Below the pieces are notes generated by a model. That model had not been told where the DNA came from, made no database searches, and saw nothing but the letters and a program-made list of their open reading frames with translations. From a bacterium (lineage in GTDB: Bacteria > UBA10199 > 2-02-FULL-44-16 > JAAZCA01), in the NCBI GenBank assembly GCA_021810905.1, contig JAJZQH010000008.1, forward strand, positions 110,801 to 174,800: DNA of 64,000 nucleotides. The letters run 5' to 3'. Shown piece after piece: positions 48,992-58,811 of the stretch. The translations under genes and the position numbers were made by a program. Numbering within the stretch: the stretch's first letter is position 1; every line of letters begins with the position of its first letter.

Positions 48992-49606
48992 TCACTCGCT
49001 GCTTCTATCTGGATCTGAAGTCACCGATCCGCCCACTTCAAAAGCCCGCAGTAATTCTTGCACGCCGTCTTTCCTCGACTCTGAACCCTCAAAGTTGCGA
49101 AAAGCCTCGCTGACACTCAAAATATAATCCTGCGTGTTTAACGCAACTTGCTGGGATGGACCATCCCCCTGCCCATCCCACGCAAAGAGCTGCACCGAGC
49201 CGTCCGGGTTGATGACCGCCAACTGCTGAGCCGAGTCGCCCGGGATGAACTGGCCAACGTAATATTCAGCGCTCTTGAAGGTCGTACACGCCTTCATGCC
49301 GTCGCTGCAGGTCGAGGGAAAGCTCTCCGTAATCCTGTTCGTAAATATCGGATGGGATACACTTCCGTCGCCCATCGAATATATCTCCAGCGCATTATCG
49401 TCGCATGCGGCACCAAACGACCCATCTTCACTAACGTCCCTCGGACAAAACGTCGGCGCGAAGTTGATGACCTGATCCGACTTCCCGTCGCCGTTCGTAT
49501 CGATCTCACGCGCGACTGCCTTGTCCGGCTCGATGCAGACCTCCTCGCCGAAGGCGCGAACGCTCTCCTGATCCAGCTGACCTGACACCGCTACCCAGTT
49601 GCCCAT
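48992..49606 (-). CDS. Hypothetical protein with an EF-hand/dockerin-like calcium loop
   Basis: A 204-residue protein. Near residue 33 is DTNGDGKSDQVINF, which has the D-x-N/D-x-D-G spacing of calcium-binding loops in dockerins and FG-GAP-type repeats. A second, looser copy is NPDGSVQLFAWDGQGDG. Four cysteines (EVCIEP, TFCPRD, AACDDN, STCSDG ... KACTTF) could form disulfides, yet no signal peptide is present at the start 49606 (GGGGAG upstream), so export would need another route. The frame extends to 49735 without a ribosome site. Otherwise unrecognised. Confidence 0.6.
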   Translation of the reverse strand: MGNWVAVSGQLDQESVRAFGEEVCIEPDKAVAREIDTNGDGKSDQVINFAPTFCPRDVSEDGSFGAACDDNALEIYSMGDGSVSHPIFTNRITESFPSTCSDGMKACTTFKSAEYYVGQFIPGDSAQQLAVINPDGSVQLFAWDGQGDGPSQQVALNTQDYILSVSEAFRNFEGSESRKDGVQELLRAFEVGGSVTSDPDRSSE

Positions 49607-49886
49607 AGGATTCTCCCCAAAGTTCCCCCTTGTTGTCCTAGTTATCGGCCGATGGAGGGCGAGAGTTGCTTCGCCCTGGCAGATTCGCTTCCTCCACGGC
49701 GCAACCCCATGAAGAATCGTCGGATTCCCGCGCAAAAATTTTTCTCCGGGAAGACCTGGTCAGATATCGCTTGACGCGGTGCGTGACGCATGTTAGCTGC
49801 GCCCATCGCCAAAAGGCTATATTTTACAGGTATTTATAACGTTTCGCACGGACTGAACACTCATCATTATAGTAAGGGGGTTTAAG

Positions 49887-51788
49887 ATGAATCCGAAGGC
49901 AGGCATGGGAACCGGCGCCGAGGCGGCGGTAGATATGAGCAATAAGAGCGCGATGGAGCAGGCCGGCAAACAGGTGGTGCGCGGTGAGGCCAGGCCCGCG
50001 TTTTTGAACCGCTGTCAGCCCAAGATGACCTACTCCGGTCATCCGATCCGCGAGGTCCCCTGGACCCTCCCCTACTGGACGAGCTCCCTCTGCCCCGAGT
50101 GCGGCAAGGTGATCCGCGCGCGCAAGTATGCCGAGGGCAAGACCGTATACATGGAGAAGGAATGCGAGGAGCACGGCTACTTCCGCGAGCTGATATCGCC
50201 GGACGTGGATTTCTACATGCAGATGTTCACGTTCCGCTTCGGCGACAACCGCGGGTTCACAAATCCCACGCACCTAGCCGAGAAGGACGGCGAATGCCCT
50301 GAAAACTGCGGCGTGTGCAACATGCACCACTCGCACACGTGCATGTCCAACATCGACCTCACCAACCGCTGCGACATGCGCTGCCCGGTCTGCTTCGCCA
50401 ACGCCAACGCCATGGGTTACATCACCGAGCCGTCGGTGGATCAGGTGCGTGCGATGCTCCAGACGCTGCGCGACCGCAAGCCGGTTCCGTGCAAGGCGAT
50501 CCAGTTCTCGGGCGGAGAGCCGACGATACATCCGAACTTCATCGAGATCGTGAAGATGGCCAAGGAGATGGGTTTCGGCCAGATCCAGATCGCTACCAAC
50601 GGCAAGAACATGTCGGATCTCGACTTCGCGCGGCAGTGCAAAGAAGCGGGTCTCAACTCGCTCTACCTGCAGTTCGACGGCGTCACCAAAGACATCTACC
50701 GCAAGACCCGCGCGGAGGACGTGATCGAGACGAAGATGCAATGCGTGGAGGTCTGCCGCAAGGTGGGGCTTCGCATAGTGCTCGTTCCAACGGTCATCCG
50801 CGGCATCAACGATCATCAGGTCGGTGCGATCACACAGTTTGCAATCGACAACTCCGACGTCATCACCGGCATCTCGTTCCAGCCTGTCTGTTTCACGGGG
50901 CGCATCGCCGAGAAAGACCGCATGGAGCAGCGCTATACGATAACGCACCTGGCGCTCGACATAGATGAGCAGACGCGCGGCATCATGCCGAAAGCAAACT
51001 GGTTCGGGCTGGGCGCGACGCAGCCTCTATCGCGGCTCTCTGAGGCGCTCTCTGGCACGCCCGCGTTCTTCGTCTCCTGCCACCCGGATTGCGGCGGCGG
51101 CGGCTACCTCTTCATCAATCCAGAAGATCGCAAGGAAGTGAAGGCGCTCACGGATTTCTTCGATCTGCGCGCGGCGCTCGTGGACCTGCAGCACCTGGCC
51201 GACAAGCTCTCCGAGCGCAGGCGCCGCAGCTGGTACAAGGCACTGCAGACGGTGGGGCTCGCGCGCTCGGCAGACCTCATGGGAGGCGCGCGCGCGCTGC
51301 GTATCCTGCGCAAACACTTCAAGGCAAGCAAGGCGCCCACGGGGCTCACCTTCAAGAGGCTCTTGGGCGTGATGGACGGATACAAGGATACGAAGCGAGG
51401 CCGCGAGGCCAACGCGGAGCGCACGTTCAGCTACAACACGATCTTCGTGGCAGGCATGCACTTCCAGGACAAATACAACTACGACACCGAACGCACGCGC
51501 CGCTGCGTGATCCACCAGTCCGCGCCAGACGGCAAGATGTACCCGTTCTGCACTTATAACTCCGGGCCGTATTATCGCGAACAGGTCGAAGAGAAGATGC
51601 AGACCACCAAGATCTCCGAGTACAAAGAGAACGGCAATCCGCACGCCTCGGCCAACCGCGACAAGCGCTTCCCCGCGGACCCGTCGCTGCCAAAGATCGA
51701 GGTAAAGGACTACGGAGTCGGCGAATCGTCGTCCAGGAAGTTCCACATACCGGACAACTACGGCTGCTGCTCGACGGCAAAGGGATAA
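49887..51788 (+). CDS. Radical SAM enzyme of the Tes/MJ0619-like family
   Basis: A 633-residue protein. An N-terminal zinc-ribbon-like segment (LCPECGKVIRARKYAEGKTV, MEKECEEHGYFRELIS) precedes a Cys-rich stretch (ECPENCGVCNMHHSHTCMSN) and the radical SAM core DLTNRCDMRCPVCFANAN, IQFSGGEPTIHPNF, IQIATNGKN. C-terminal cysteine groups (FFVSCHPDCGGGGY, RRCVIHQSAPDGKMYPFC, YGCCS) suggest auxiliary clusters. This layout is that of the archaeal tetraether synthase Tes and its bacterial relatives, which couple lipid tails into membrane-spanning lipids; MJ0619-type C-methylation is the alternative. It is monocistronic; AAGGGGG precedes the start. Confidence 0.8.
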   Translation: MNPKAGMGTGAEAAVDMSNKSAMEQAGKQVVRGEARPAFLNRCQPKMTYSGHPIREVPWTLPYWTSSLCPECGKVIRARKYAEGKTVYMEKECEEHGYFRELISPDVDFYMQMFTFRFGDNRGFTNPTHLAEKDGECPENCGVCNMHHSHTCMSNIDLTNRCDMRCPVCFANANAMGYITEPSVDQVRAMLQTLRDRKPVPCKAIQFSGGEPTIHPNFIEIVKMAKEMGFGQIQIATNGKNMSDLDFARQCKEAGLNSLYLQFDGVTKDIYRKTRAEDVIETKMQCVEVCRKVGLRIVLVPTVIRGINDHQVGAITQFAIDNSDVITGISFQPVCFTGRIAEKDRMEQRYTITHLALDIDEQTRGIMPKANWFGLGATQPLSRLSEALSGTPAFFVSCHPDCGGGGYLFINPEDRKEVKALTDFFDLRAALVDLQHLADKLSERRRRSWYKALQTVGLARSADLMGGARALRILRKHFKASKAPTGLTFKRLLGVMDGYKDTKRGREANAERTFSYNTIFVAGMHFQDKYNYDTERTRRCVIHQSAPDGKMYPFCTYNSGPYYREQVEEKMQTTKISEYKENGNPHASANRDKRFPADPSLPKIEVKDYGVGESSSRKFHIPDNYGCCSTAKG

Positions 51789-51873
51789 AAAAACACGCAA
51801 CATTTCCGCATATTGCACCGATATAGATCATGCCGCTTGCCTGCGGTGAGGCAGCGGGACTATACGAGGTGAT

Positions 51874-54705
51874 ATGCGGATTGTTGCGTCCTTCGTCCTC
51901 ATCTTAACTCTCTTAGTCAGCACTACATCCTACGCCGCACCCCTCCGCGTATGGGTCATGCACAATGAGCCGGTCGAGGCGCGCGGGCCTGTCACCGCAG
52001 AGCGAATCAAACAGGGCATCGAGCGGCTGCGCGCTCAAGGCATCATCATAGAAAACAGCTTGCAGAACCTACAGCTCCCGGCGGAGACAAAAAATCCCCT
52101 CGCCGCCTACATCGTAGAAAAAAATAATTTTCTCGACGAACTCGCCCGCTTCCATAGCGACGAAACGACACAAGAGCCCATAGCAGTCGAGTTCCTCCGC
52201 TGGGATGACGCCTACGACAGGATTACAAGCGCGCTCAGGTCTGGCGACGCTGAGTCCGTGCCCGACATTGCGCAGGCAGGACACTCGTGGATCGTGGAGC
52301 TCGCAAACGACGGCCGCGTCGCAGACCTCTCCGGGGAAATCGACGCGGATCGATTTTCTCCTTCAAGCATCATATCGAGCAACGCATTCGCACGCGCAGG
52401 CCTCTACACGATCCCATGGTTCAGGGAGATGCGGCTGCTCTATTACAACAAGTCTATGATCGCATCGCCCGAGGGACTGGCCACGTGGGAGGGCTTCCTT
52501 CGCGCGAGCCGGGAGTTCGATACCAGCAGCGGAAGGCGCTTCTTCGCTTTCCCCACCACAATCACCTGGAATCTGCTGCACAATCTGGCGCCATGGCTGT
52601 GGGCGAGCGGCGGCGACATCGTCCACGCCGAGAAGCTCGGACCATTTTCGGTCAACCGTGTGACCATAGATAATCCTGAGTCGATCGGCGCGCTGCTGTA
52701 TCTGAAGGAGCTCGCGGCGAGCGGCTCCGTAGATTTTCCGCCAGTATCGCAGGAGATCGTCGACAGGGAGTTCCGCGACGGAAACTACGCGGCGATCATC
52801 AGCGGCCCGTGGATTACAAAACTGCTCGGCGACGAATGGCGTTCAAAGTTCGGAGTAGCGCCGGTTCCGGCGGGTCCCAAGGGGAGCTTTCCGTTCGTGG
52901 GTGGCTCCCATCTCATGGTCTCAGAGGCGAGCCGCTCTCGCGGCAATTTTGAAAGGGCCGCGGCCCTCGTGAGTTTTCTCACATCGCGCGATGCGCAGCT
53001 GCGCTTTGCCGAGGCGACCGGCTTGTATCCAGCAAACCGTGCGGCGCTCGAAGAGGTGTTGAACCGCGATGGCGATGCGACATTCAGGAATGCAGTGGAA
53101 TCCGGCCTCGCCTATCCCGCGATTCCGAACTGGGGCAAGGTCGTGGAGACGGAATTCATCCGCAACAACGTCTGGCACATATGGCGCGACATTTCGCAGA
53201 TCGTTCCCGACGGCGTTCTCATCGGCACCGTCGGCAATGCGGCCTGGGATCTGAGGCGCGGGCTTGCGGCGGACGCTGCCAGGCGATACGCGCCGACCGC
53301 CGGCATCGCGGCCGCGCTGGCGGCGGCTCTGATCGCGTTTTCAATTCTGCGATCGCGGCGCTCCTGCCGCAGGGCAATCGCGCGCTGCGAGGCGCTGGAT
53401 GACGAATTACGGCTCGTCCGCGCTGAGCGCAGGCTCCTTGAAGGCCGCGCGCTGCTGATGGAGCGCCACCGCGACGAACGCATGGATGAGTTGCAGGGCG
53501 TGAAGAAGAAGTGCGCCCTGCTGCAGGAGCATGCCGCCCGTCTTGCTCAAGAACTCTCCGAGGCGCGTTCCCGATGCGTCGATTCAAAGGCAAAAAACAT
53601 CGGTTTGTTCGCCATCAGCGCCGACGGTTCGCTCATCCTCGATGGAGGGAATGTCTCGTTTGAAAACGGGCGCCAGGCCAGGCGACTGATGCAGCAGATC
53701 GCAAGGCAGGCCGTAACGGGCATCGCTCACGTTCATTATATATGGGGCTTCCCGCTCTTCGGCTGGGAGGCAGACAAAATCCGCGGAGACGCCAGGCGCC
53801 TCTTTGAGGTGGCAGTGGCCAAGATCAACGGCCGGCTTCGCCAGCTGAATCGGCCGCAGATCCTGGAGAGGGTGGCTCGCGGCGCCAATATCTGGAAGAT
53901 CTGCTGGGACGCTCAACTGATCGCCGAGTCGAGCGATATCGGCCGCGCCGCTCTGCTGGCGACCGAAGCAGCGACGGCGCTGGCTGAAGATCGCGACGAT
54001 GACGCTGCATCGAACGCGCTGCGCGCAAACGATCTCGATCCAGCGAATCTGGATGCACTCCGCGTGATAAAACGTCTGACCGAAACAAATCCTTCTCACC
54101 CCTCGCGCACGCGTTTCTCCGGCGCGATAAAACTCGGTGAGAGGCTGATCGGTGACGAGCTTGAGTCGCTGAAAAAAGGCCTCTCCGAGGCTCGCGCAAC
54201 TCTGTCAGCGGGCAGATTGCCGCGAGGCGCAGACGCCGATGACATAAAGAGAGAGCTGGAGTCGATCGAACATCAAGCCGACTTCATGGAACGGCAGTTC
54301 GAGTCTATATTCAAAAGGAGCGCAGAACGGCTGCGGCCTGCCCTTGTCGAACAGATTCTTGCGCATATGGAGGCTGTCCAGAAGGAGATCGGAGTCCTGC
54401 AGGCAGGCGGCGCCAATGACGCGCTGGTGTGGGCATCCACGGTGGAGAGCCAGAGCTTTTCACGCCTCATCTCCATACCGCATATCAGCTCAATGGTTCA
54501 CAAGCTCTACAATCACGAAATCCAGTCGTTCGAGGATCCGAGGCTCGTACAGCTGGCGCTGATATCACTCATCTCGTCTCCCCAGGCAGTCGATACCGCG
54601 GGCGCGGCAAGGGACGAGGGCGCCCTGCTCACGCATATAGACCGCGGCCTCAGAAAGCAGCTGGCCGCGCTGGAGCAGCAGCTCGGAGCGATGTCTCTGA
54701 TGTAA
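51874..54705 (+). CDS. Solute-binding protein fused through a membrane helix to a cytoplasmic module
   Basis: A 943-residue protein. A signal sequence/anchor (1-21) leads to an extracellular ABC-type sugar-binding domain of about 430 residues (IAVEFLRWDDAYDRITSALR, IPWFREMRLLYYNKSMI, YAAIISGPWITKLL, FVGGSHLMVSEASR). One membrane helix follows at about 477-496 (GIAAALAAALIAFSILRSRR), then a coiled coil (500-570). Next is a segment from about 575 that may be a winged helix (IGLFAISADGSLILDGG), then helical repeats of TPR type (LATEAATALAEDRDDDAASN) to the end. There is no kinase, cyclase or receiver motif. It may be a one-component sugar sensor acting across the membrane. The start has GAGGTG upstream. 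Confidence 0.7.
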   Translation: MRIVASFVLILTLLVSTTSYAAPLRVWVMHNEPVEARGPVTAERIKQGIERLRAQGIIIENSLQNLQLPAETKNPLAAYIVEKNNFLDELARFHSDETTQEPIAVEFLRWDDAYDRITSALRSGDAESVPDIAQAGHSWIVELANDGRVADLSGEIDADRFSPSSIISSNAFARAGLYTIPWFREMRLLYYNKSMIASPEGLATWEGFLRASREFDTSSGRRFFAFPTTITWNLLHNLAPWLWASGGDIVHAEKLGPFSVNRVTIDNPESIGALLYLKELAASGSVDFPPVSQEIVDREFRDGNYAAIISGPWITKLLGDEWRSKFGVAPVPAGPKGSFPFVGGSHLMVSEASRSRGNFERAAALVSFLTSRDAQLRFAEATGLYPANRAALEEVLNRDGDATFRNAVESGLAYPAIPNWGKVVETEFIRNNVWHIWRDISQIVPDGVLIGTVGNAAWDLRRGLAADAARRYAPTAGIAAALAAALIAFSILRSRRSCRRAIARCEALDDELRLVRAERRLLEGRALLMERHRDERMDELQGVKKKCALLQEHAARLAQELSEARSRCVDSKAKNIGLFAISADGSLILDGGNVSFENGRQARRLMQQIARQAVTGIAHVHYIWGFPLFGWEADKIRGDARRLFEVAVAKINGRLRQLNRPQILERVARGANIWKICWDAQLIAESSDIGRAALLATEAATALAEDRDDDAASNALRANDLDPANLDALRVIKRLTETNPSHPSRTRFSGAIKLGERLIGDELESLKKGLSEARATLSAGRLPRGADADDIKRELESIEHQADFMERQFESIFKRSAERLRPALVEQILAHMEAVQKEIGVLQAGGANDALVWASTVESQSFSRLISIPHISSMVHKLYNHEIQSFEDPRLVQLALISLISSPQAVDTAGAARDEGALLTHIDRGLRKQLAALEQQLGAMSLM

Positions 54706-54711
54706 ATGAAA

Positions 54712-54810
54712 GCTACCCGCGGCAAGCTGCGGGGTAGCACCCTCACCCTTCCCTCTCCCCTCGAGGGAGAGGGTGGCGGCAACCCCGCAGCTTGCTGCGG
54801 GGTATCATCA
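54712..54810. repeat. Composite palindromic repeat, intergenic copy
   Basis: acccgcggcaagctgcgggg, then cctctcccctcgagggagag, then ccccgcagcttgctgcgggg: the same three-hairpin composite found in frame at 13409-13530. Here it lies seven bases after the stop of the solute-binding fusion gene, where it could also act as a 3'-end hairpin. Confidence 0.9.
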
Positions 54811-54906
54811 GATTGAATTAATTCAACAGAGCCCTTGCACCGCGCCCCCTGGGGCGATATATACCTTTTACAATTTCAGCCGATCCCTAACCGACATGGA
54901 GGATAT

Positions 54907-55101
54907 ATGGCGACGAGAAAAACCACTCACGAAAAAACGCAGGGGCATACTCTGAATATTTCAGACGCAAAGGTGTACGAGGCGATCAGGGCGCGCGCAT
55001 ATGAACTCTATTGCAAGAGGGGCTATGCGAACGGCAACGACATGAAAGACTGGCTCGAAGCCGAAAAACAGGTAAAAAGGGAAATGGGAATTACGCGCTA
55101 G
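54907..55101 (+). CDS. DUF2934 protein
   Basis: A 64-residue protein of the DUF2934 type: IRARAYELYCKRGYANGNDM and DWLEAEKQVKREM, a helix-loop-helix with the conserved R-A-Y-E-L/W...G...DW-x2-AE. The function is unknown; these small soluble proteins are common in deltaproteobacteria and acidobacteria. GGAGG lies 7 bases before the start at 54907. Its stop touches the stop of the convergent cyclase gene. Confidence 0.85.
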   Translation: MATRKTTHEKTQGHTLNISDAKVYEAIRARAYELYCKRGYANGNDMKDWLEAEKQVKREMGITR

Positions 55102-56697
55102 TTAGTTGATTTCTTCAGGATTCGGGACGTCGATAGCGGGCGGGTCTATTATCCCCGGAGCTTCCACGGCAACTTCTTCCTCGGCCTCAACCGATTTGTA
55201 ACATTCTATGCGGTTGCGGCCGAGTTCTTTTGCGCGATAGAGCGCAATATCCGCGTGATCGATCAGATCTTCCATCTCCTCCACGTCGTCCGGATATGCG
55301 GCGATTCCGCAGGAAACGGTGATGGGATTCGTCTCCATCCGTTCATCTGTCATAAAGCGATGACCTTCGACAAGGACGCGCACCTTCTCCGCCACCGCCA
55401 CGGCGCCATGCTTGTCCGTGTCCGGGAGCAGAAGCACGAACTCCTCGCCGCCAAAGCGCGCCACGGTGTCGACCTCGCGCAGATTGCGGCGCAGGAGGCC
55501 GCCGATGTGTTTGAGAACCGCATCGCCCTGCAGATGCCCGTAACTGTCATTGTAGGCCTTGAAGTGATCCACATCGAGCATGATGAGGGAGAGCGACCTG
55601 TGGAAACGCACCGCCCTCTTCCACTCCATCTGCAGCATCGTATGGAAATGCCTGCGGTTGTTGATCCCGGTGAGCTCGTCCTTCACTGAGAGTTCGCGCG
55701 TTCGTGTGTACAGGCGCGCGTTGGCGATGGCCAGCGCGATCTGTCCGCCAACGAGCGAGAGCATCTTCACGTCCTGATACGTAAAACTGCCGATGCCGCG
55801 CCGGCCGAAATTCACGACCCCCAGCACCTCGTCCTTGTAGGTGAGAGGAACCGAGAGGAACGCCGACGGATCGGATGGCCTCTCTCCTTTGTAGTTGAGG
55901 AAACGCGTCTCCCGGCTCGTATCCTTGATATAGATCTTCTTGCCTGTCTCCGCGGCAAGCCCCGTAATTCCCTCTCCCTTTCGGAAGATCATCCTCGACA
56001 CGGAGTCGGGATTCTCAAAGCCGTAGGCGGCTTTCACCTGCAGCTCCTCGCGTTGTTCGTCGAAGACGAGCAGCGCGAACTCGTGAACGCGCAGATGCTT
56101 TCTGAGCGTCGCAGCGATCGTCGCATAGAGACGGTCGAGGTCGATTATCGAATTCACCTCCTGGCCGATCTCGTAGATGAGCGAGAGGTCTTTCACCAGC
56201 TGCTCGAGCATCCGGTTTGTGCGCTCGATGATCGCGCCCTTCTCTTCAAGGTTGTGGCGCAGCCGTTCCTGCTCCTGCGCCATGATCCTGTCCTGTTCGG
56301 ACTGGATGTTGTTGGCCGACATATCGGTGAGACGCGAGAGCAGCTTGTTGAACGAACGCGCGAGATCGCCCAGTTCGTCGTCGGCGAGCACCGGAGCGCG
56401 TATGAGAAAATCTCCCTGCTCCGCGCGCGACATCGCGCGCATGAGTCTCGCAAGCGGGCGTTCGAGGAAATAATGCGTGCCCGCGGTCGCCGCCACCGCG
56501 ACGATCAACAGTTCCAACGCGGAAACGATCGAGCTTATTCTGATGCCAACAACGGTCGTTGAGAGAGAGGCAATTCCCAGCGATGAGACGAAGAGGCCCG
56601 TACCCCACGCCATAAGATACGCGATGGCGGAGATGATCACTACCTTCACAGGTATTGATAATTTGGCAGCCGGTTTACCTGACGATTGGCGATGCAC
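55102..56697 (-). CDS. HAMP-GAF-GGDEF diguanylate cyclase
   Basis: A 531-residue membrane protein: a short N-terminal membrane region (helices about 15-35 and 55-75), HAMP (LARLMRAMSRAEQGDFLIRA), coiled coil, GAF domain (IIDLDRLYATIAATLRKHLR; GEGITGLAAETGKKIYIKDT) and an active GGDEF domain with KDELTGINNRRHF, LDVDHFKAYNDSYGH and FGGEEF (about 414-419). The inhibitory I-site is present (REVD five residues before GGEEF). It makes cyclic-di-GMP in response to a GAF ligand. A GTG at 56697 is the start given; no ribosome site is strong. It is tail-to-tail with DUF2934. Confidence 0.9.
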   Translation of the reverse strand: MHRQSSGKPAAKLSIPVKVVIISAIAYLMAWGTGLFVSSLGIASLSTTVVGIRISSIVSALELLIVAVAATAGTHYFLERPLARLMRAMSRAEQGDFLIRAPVLADDELGDLARSFNKLLSRLTDMSANNIQSEQDRIMAQEQERLRHNLEEKGAIIERTNRMLEQLVKDLSLIYEIGQEVNSIIDLDRLYATIAATLRKHLRVHEFALLVFDEQREELQVKAAYGFENPDSVSRMIFRKGEGITGLAAETGKKIYIKDTSRETRFLNYKGERPSDPSAFLSVPLTYKDEVLGVVNFGRRGIGSFTYQDVKMLSLVGGQIALAIANARLYTRTRELSVKDELTGINNRRHFHTMLQMEWKRAVRFHRSLSLIMLDVDHFKAYNDSYGHLQGDAVLKHIGGLLRRNLREVDTVARFGGEEFVLLLPDTDKHGAVAVAEKVRVLVEGHRFMTDERMETNPITVSCGIAAYPDDVEEMEDLIDHADIALYRAKELGRNRIECYKSVEAEEEVAVEAPGIIDPPAIDVPNPEEIN

Positions 56698-56868
56698 GAT
56701 GATTTATTAAGCGCAGCGGGCAGCATAGTGACACTTTCCCGCCGCACCCTCCTCTCATATTGCTTATCGGCAGATAGCAGATTTTGTTGCTATCAAAATC
56801 TAAAGTCTTATCAAAGCGTTATTAGGTTGACTGTTGGCCCGAGAGAATGCACCATAGGCGCCAAAATC

Positions 56869-58008
56869 ATGAGATTTTATCAATACATATGGGCTTTCCT
56901 CACGGCGGCATGCCTGGTTTTGCCCTCCTTTCAGGCCCTTGGCATGCCTCCGCCCGAGATCCGGGTGATGGTTGAGGAGGCCCCCCGCGTCATGGTGAAC
57001 GGCATGGGTCAGCCCGTACGCGTCGTGATCGGTGAAGGCCGCGACGCGAGCGAATTTTACGCCAGATCGAGTGCTACGATATCAGCGTCCAATGACGGTC
57101 TGATCGTCGAAGATCGGCCGGCTGGAAGAGAAATTACAATGCTGGATCAGGCGCGCCGCTACAGCATAGGCAGCCGGACATATCGCGGAACCCTCACCGC
57201 AACGTGGCTCTCGCCCACAAAGGTGATCGTAGTGAACAACGTCCCTGTCGAGGATTACCTCGTAGGCCTGATAGGCAGCGAGATCTCTCCGGCATGGCCC
57301 ATCGAATCGATAAAGGCGCAGGCAGTGGCGGCTCGTACCTACGCGATGAACCAGGTGGAATCGTCACATCGAGGAAACGCACGTCCCTATGACGTCACAT
57401 CCACGGTGATGTCTCAGGTTTACGACGGAGCGCACAAGGAAGACGAACGCTCGCGCGATGGAGTTCTCTCAACAAAGGGTCAGGTGCTCCTGCGCGGCGG
57501 CGCGATTTTTCCCGCCTATTTTCACAGCTGCTGCGGCGGGCTCACCGAACACGCGCACAACGTGTGGCCAGGCGAAGAGGGACCGCCTCAGGTGGAGGAC
57601 AGATACTGCGCGCGATCTCCAAAGCTCATCTGGAATTTCAGAATCCCGGCGGCTGAATTCGCTTCGAGGCTTCGCGCTTCCGGAATTCAGACGGGCGAGA
57701 TCCTCGGCGTATCCACTGAATCGGAATCCGATTCGCCGCGCGTGGAAAATTTCATCATCCAGGATCAAGAGGGCGTCAAATCGGTCAAGGCCACTGAGCT
57801 GCGCAGGATATTCGGATATTCTGAAATCAAGAGCACGTGGTTCACCGTAAAAATGGAAGGCGGAGAGATAGCGTTCGACGGACGCGGATACGGCCACGGC
57901 GCAGGAATGTGCCAGTGGGGAGCGAAGGGAATGGCGGACGAAGGCAAGACCTATCTGGAGATCCTCAAATTCTACTACCCGGACGCGGAACTCACGACCG
58001 CGTATTGA
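56869..58008 (+). CDS. SpoIID/LytB-domain exported protein
   Basis: A 379-residue protein with a signal peptide (1-24) and a SpoIID domain: NVPVEDYLVGLIGSEISPAW, IESIKAQAVAARTYAMNQVE, AYFHSCCGGLTEHAHNVW, and the C-terminal GRGYGHGAGMCQWGAKGMAD. SpoIID-type lytic transglycosylases cut denuded peptidoglycan glycan strands; in non-spore-formers they act in cell-wall remodelling or division. An ATG at 56869 follows AGG at 12 bases; the frame stays open to 56686 but overlaps the cyclase promoter. The stop lies 5 bases from the convergent lipoprotein gene. Confidence 0.9.
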   Translation: MRFYQYIWAFLTAACLVLPSFQALGMPPPEIRVMVEEAPRVMVNGMGQPVRVVIGEGRDASEFYARSSATISASNDGLIVEDRPAGREITMLDQARRYSIGSRTYRGTLTATWLSPTKVIVVNNVPVEDYLVGLIGSEISPAWPIESIKAQAVAARTYAMNQVESSHRGNARPYDVTSTVMSQVYDGAHKEDERSRDGVLSTKGQVLLRGGAIFPAYFHSCCGGLTEHAHNVWPGEEGPPQVEDRYCARSPKLIWNFRIPAAEFASRLRASGIQTGEILGVSTESESDSPRVENFIIQDQEGVKSVKATELRRIFGYSEIKSTWFTVKMEGGEIAFDGRGYGHGAGMCQWGAKGMADEGKTYLEILKFYYPDAELTTAY

Positions 58009-58013
58009 TTCCA

Positions 58014-58811
58014 CTACATCGCGGCGCGCAGATTGTCGGCCGCCTTCTTCAGCGTATCGTAGATCGGCCGCTGCCTTTCGCTGAGAAACTCCGGCTTGAT
58101 ACGATCCATGATATCTTTCATCGCCTTGAGATTCTGCTTTACCGTTACCGTATCTCGCGATTTTACAGCGCCGCGTTTGCGCGTCACGCTGTATCGGGAC
58201 TCAGGATCCGCGAGGTCGGCGGCGACGTTGAAATAATATGCGGCCTTGATGAGCTGAGTGAATTCCGTTTTCTGGTCGCGAAGGTGGCTCGGCGGCTCGG
58301 TCGGAAAATTGACCGCATTCATGGCGCCCATGACGATCAGGCTTCCGGCCTCCGCGGGCGCGAGCCCCGCCAGCAGCACGAGTATGCCATCGTCCGAACT
58401 GTTATGCCCCTTGTCGAAATACGTCCTGAAAAATGAGGTGGATGCTTCATGCCACTTCGCGATGGCCGCCTTGTCGTCGGGTCTGAATTTTTTGCCGTCG
58501 CACATCGGTTTAAATTCATAATCGGCCGCGCCAAGAGATGACAGGGCCTTCACCTCGGTCGCCTCACGACTCGCAAGCCATTTCGCAAGCCACGGATCGG
58601 GATTCGACTTTCCCATGTCCTTCAGCCACAGGGTGTAGAGTACTCGATAGGAGGCATCGTCGACCTGCTGATAGGAATCTGGCTTCTGGATATTCTCGCA
58701 ATCCTGCGGCAGGACCTTTTCTTTTACCTCATCCACCTTTTTACAGCTGGGCAAAAGGACGGAGGCCAGAAGACCTAAACCAGCTATTATTAACGGGATG
58801 GCCAGCGGCAT
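58014..58811 (-). CDS. Hypothetical lipoprotein, 265 residues
   Basis: A lipoprotein with a hydrophobic leader ending in the lipobox LPSC (Cys at about residue 24), then a Lys/Glu linker and a helical domain I do not recognise (LYTLWLKDMGKSNPDPWLAK, GLAPAEAGSLIVMGAMNAVN). The start at 58811 has GGAGAGGA directly upstream; a longer frame to 58949 overlaps the divergent neighbour's leader and is rejected. It may be anchored in the outer membrane, since no Asp follows the Cys (KK instead). Confidence 0.7.
   Translation of the reverse strand: MPLAIPLIIAGLGLLASVLLPSCKKVDEVKEKVLPQDCENIQKPDSYQQVDDASYRVLYTLWLKDMGKSNPDPWLAKWLASREATEVKALSSLGAADYEFKPMCDGKKFRPDDKAAIAKWHEASTSFFRTYFDKGHNSSDDGILVLLAGLAPAEAGSLIVMGAMNAVNFPTEPPSHLRDQKTEFTQLIKAAYYFNVAADLADPESRYSVTRKRGAVKSRDTVTVKQNLKAMKDIMDRIKPEFLSERQRPIYDTLKKAADNLRAAM

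Noticed and set aside
56686..56868. An N-terminal extension of the SpoIID protein
   Set aside because: It would place 61 residues without a fold before an obvious signal peptide and overlaps the start of the divergent cyclase gene.
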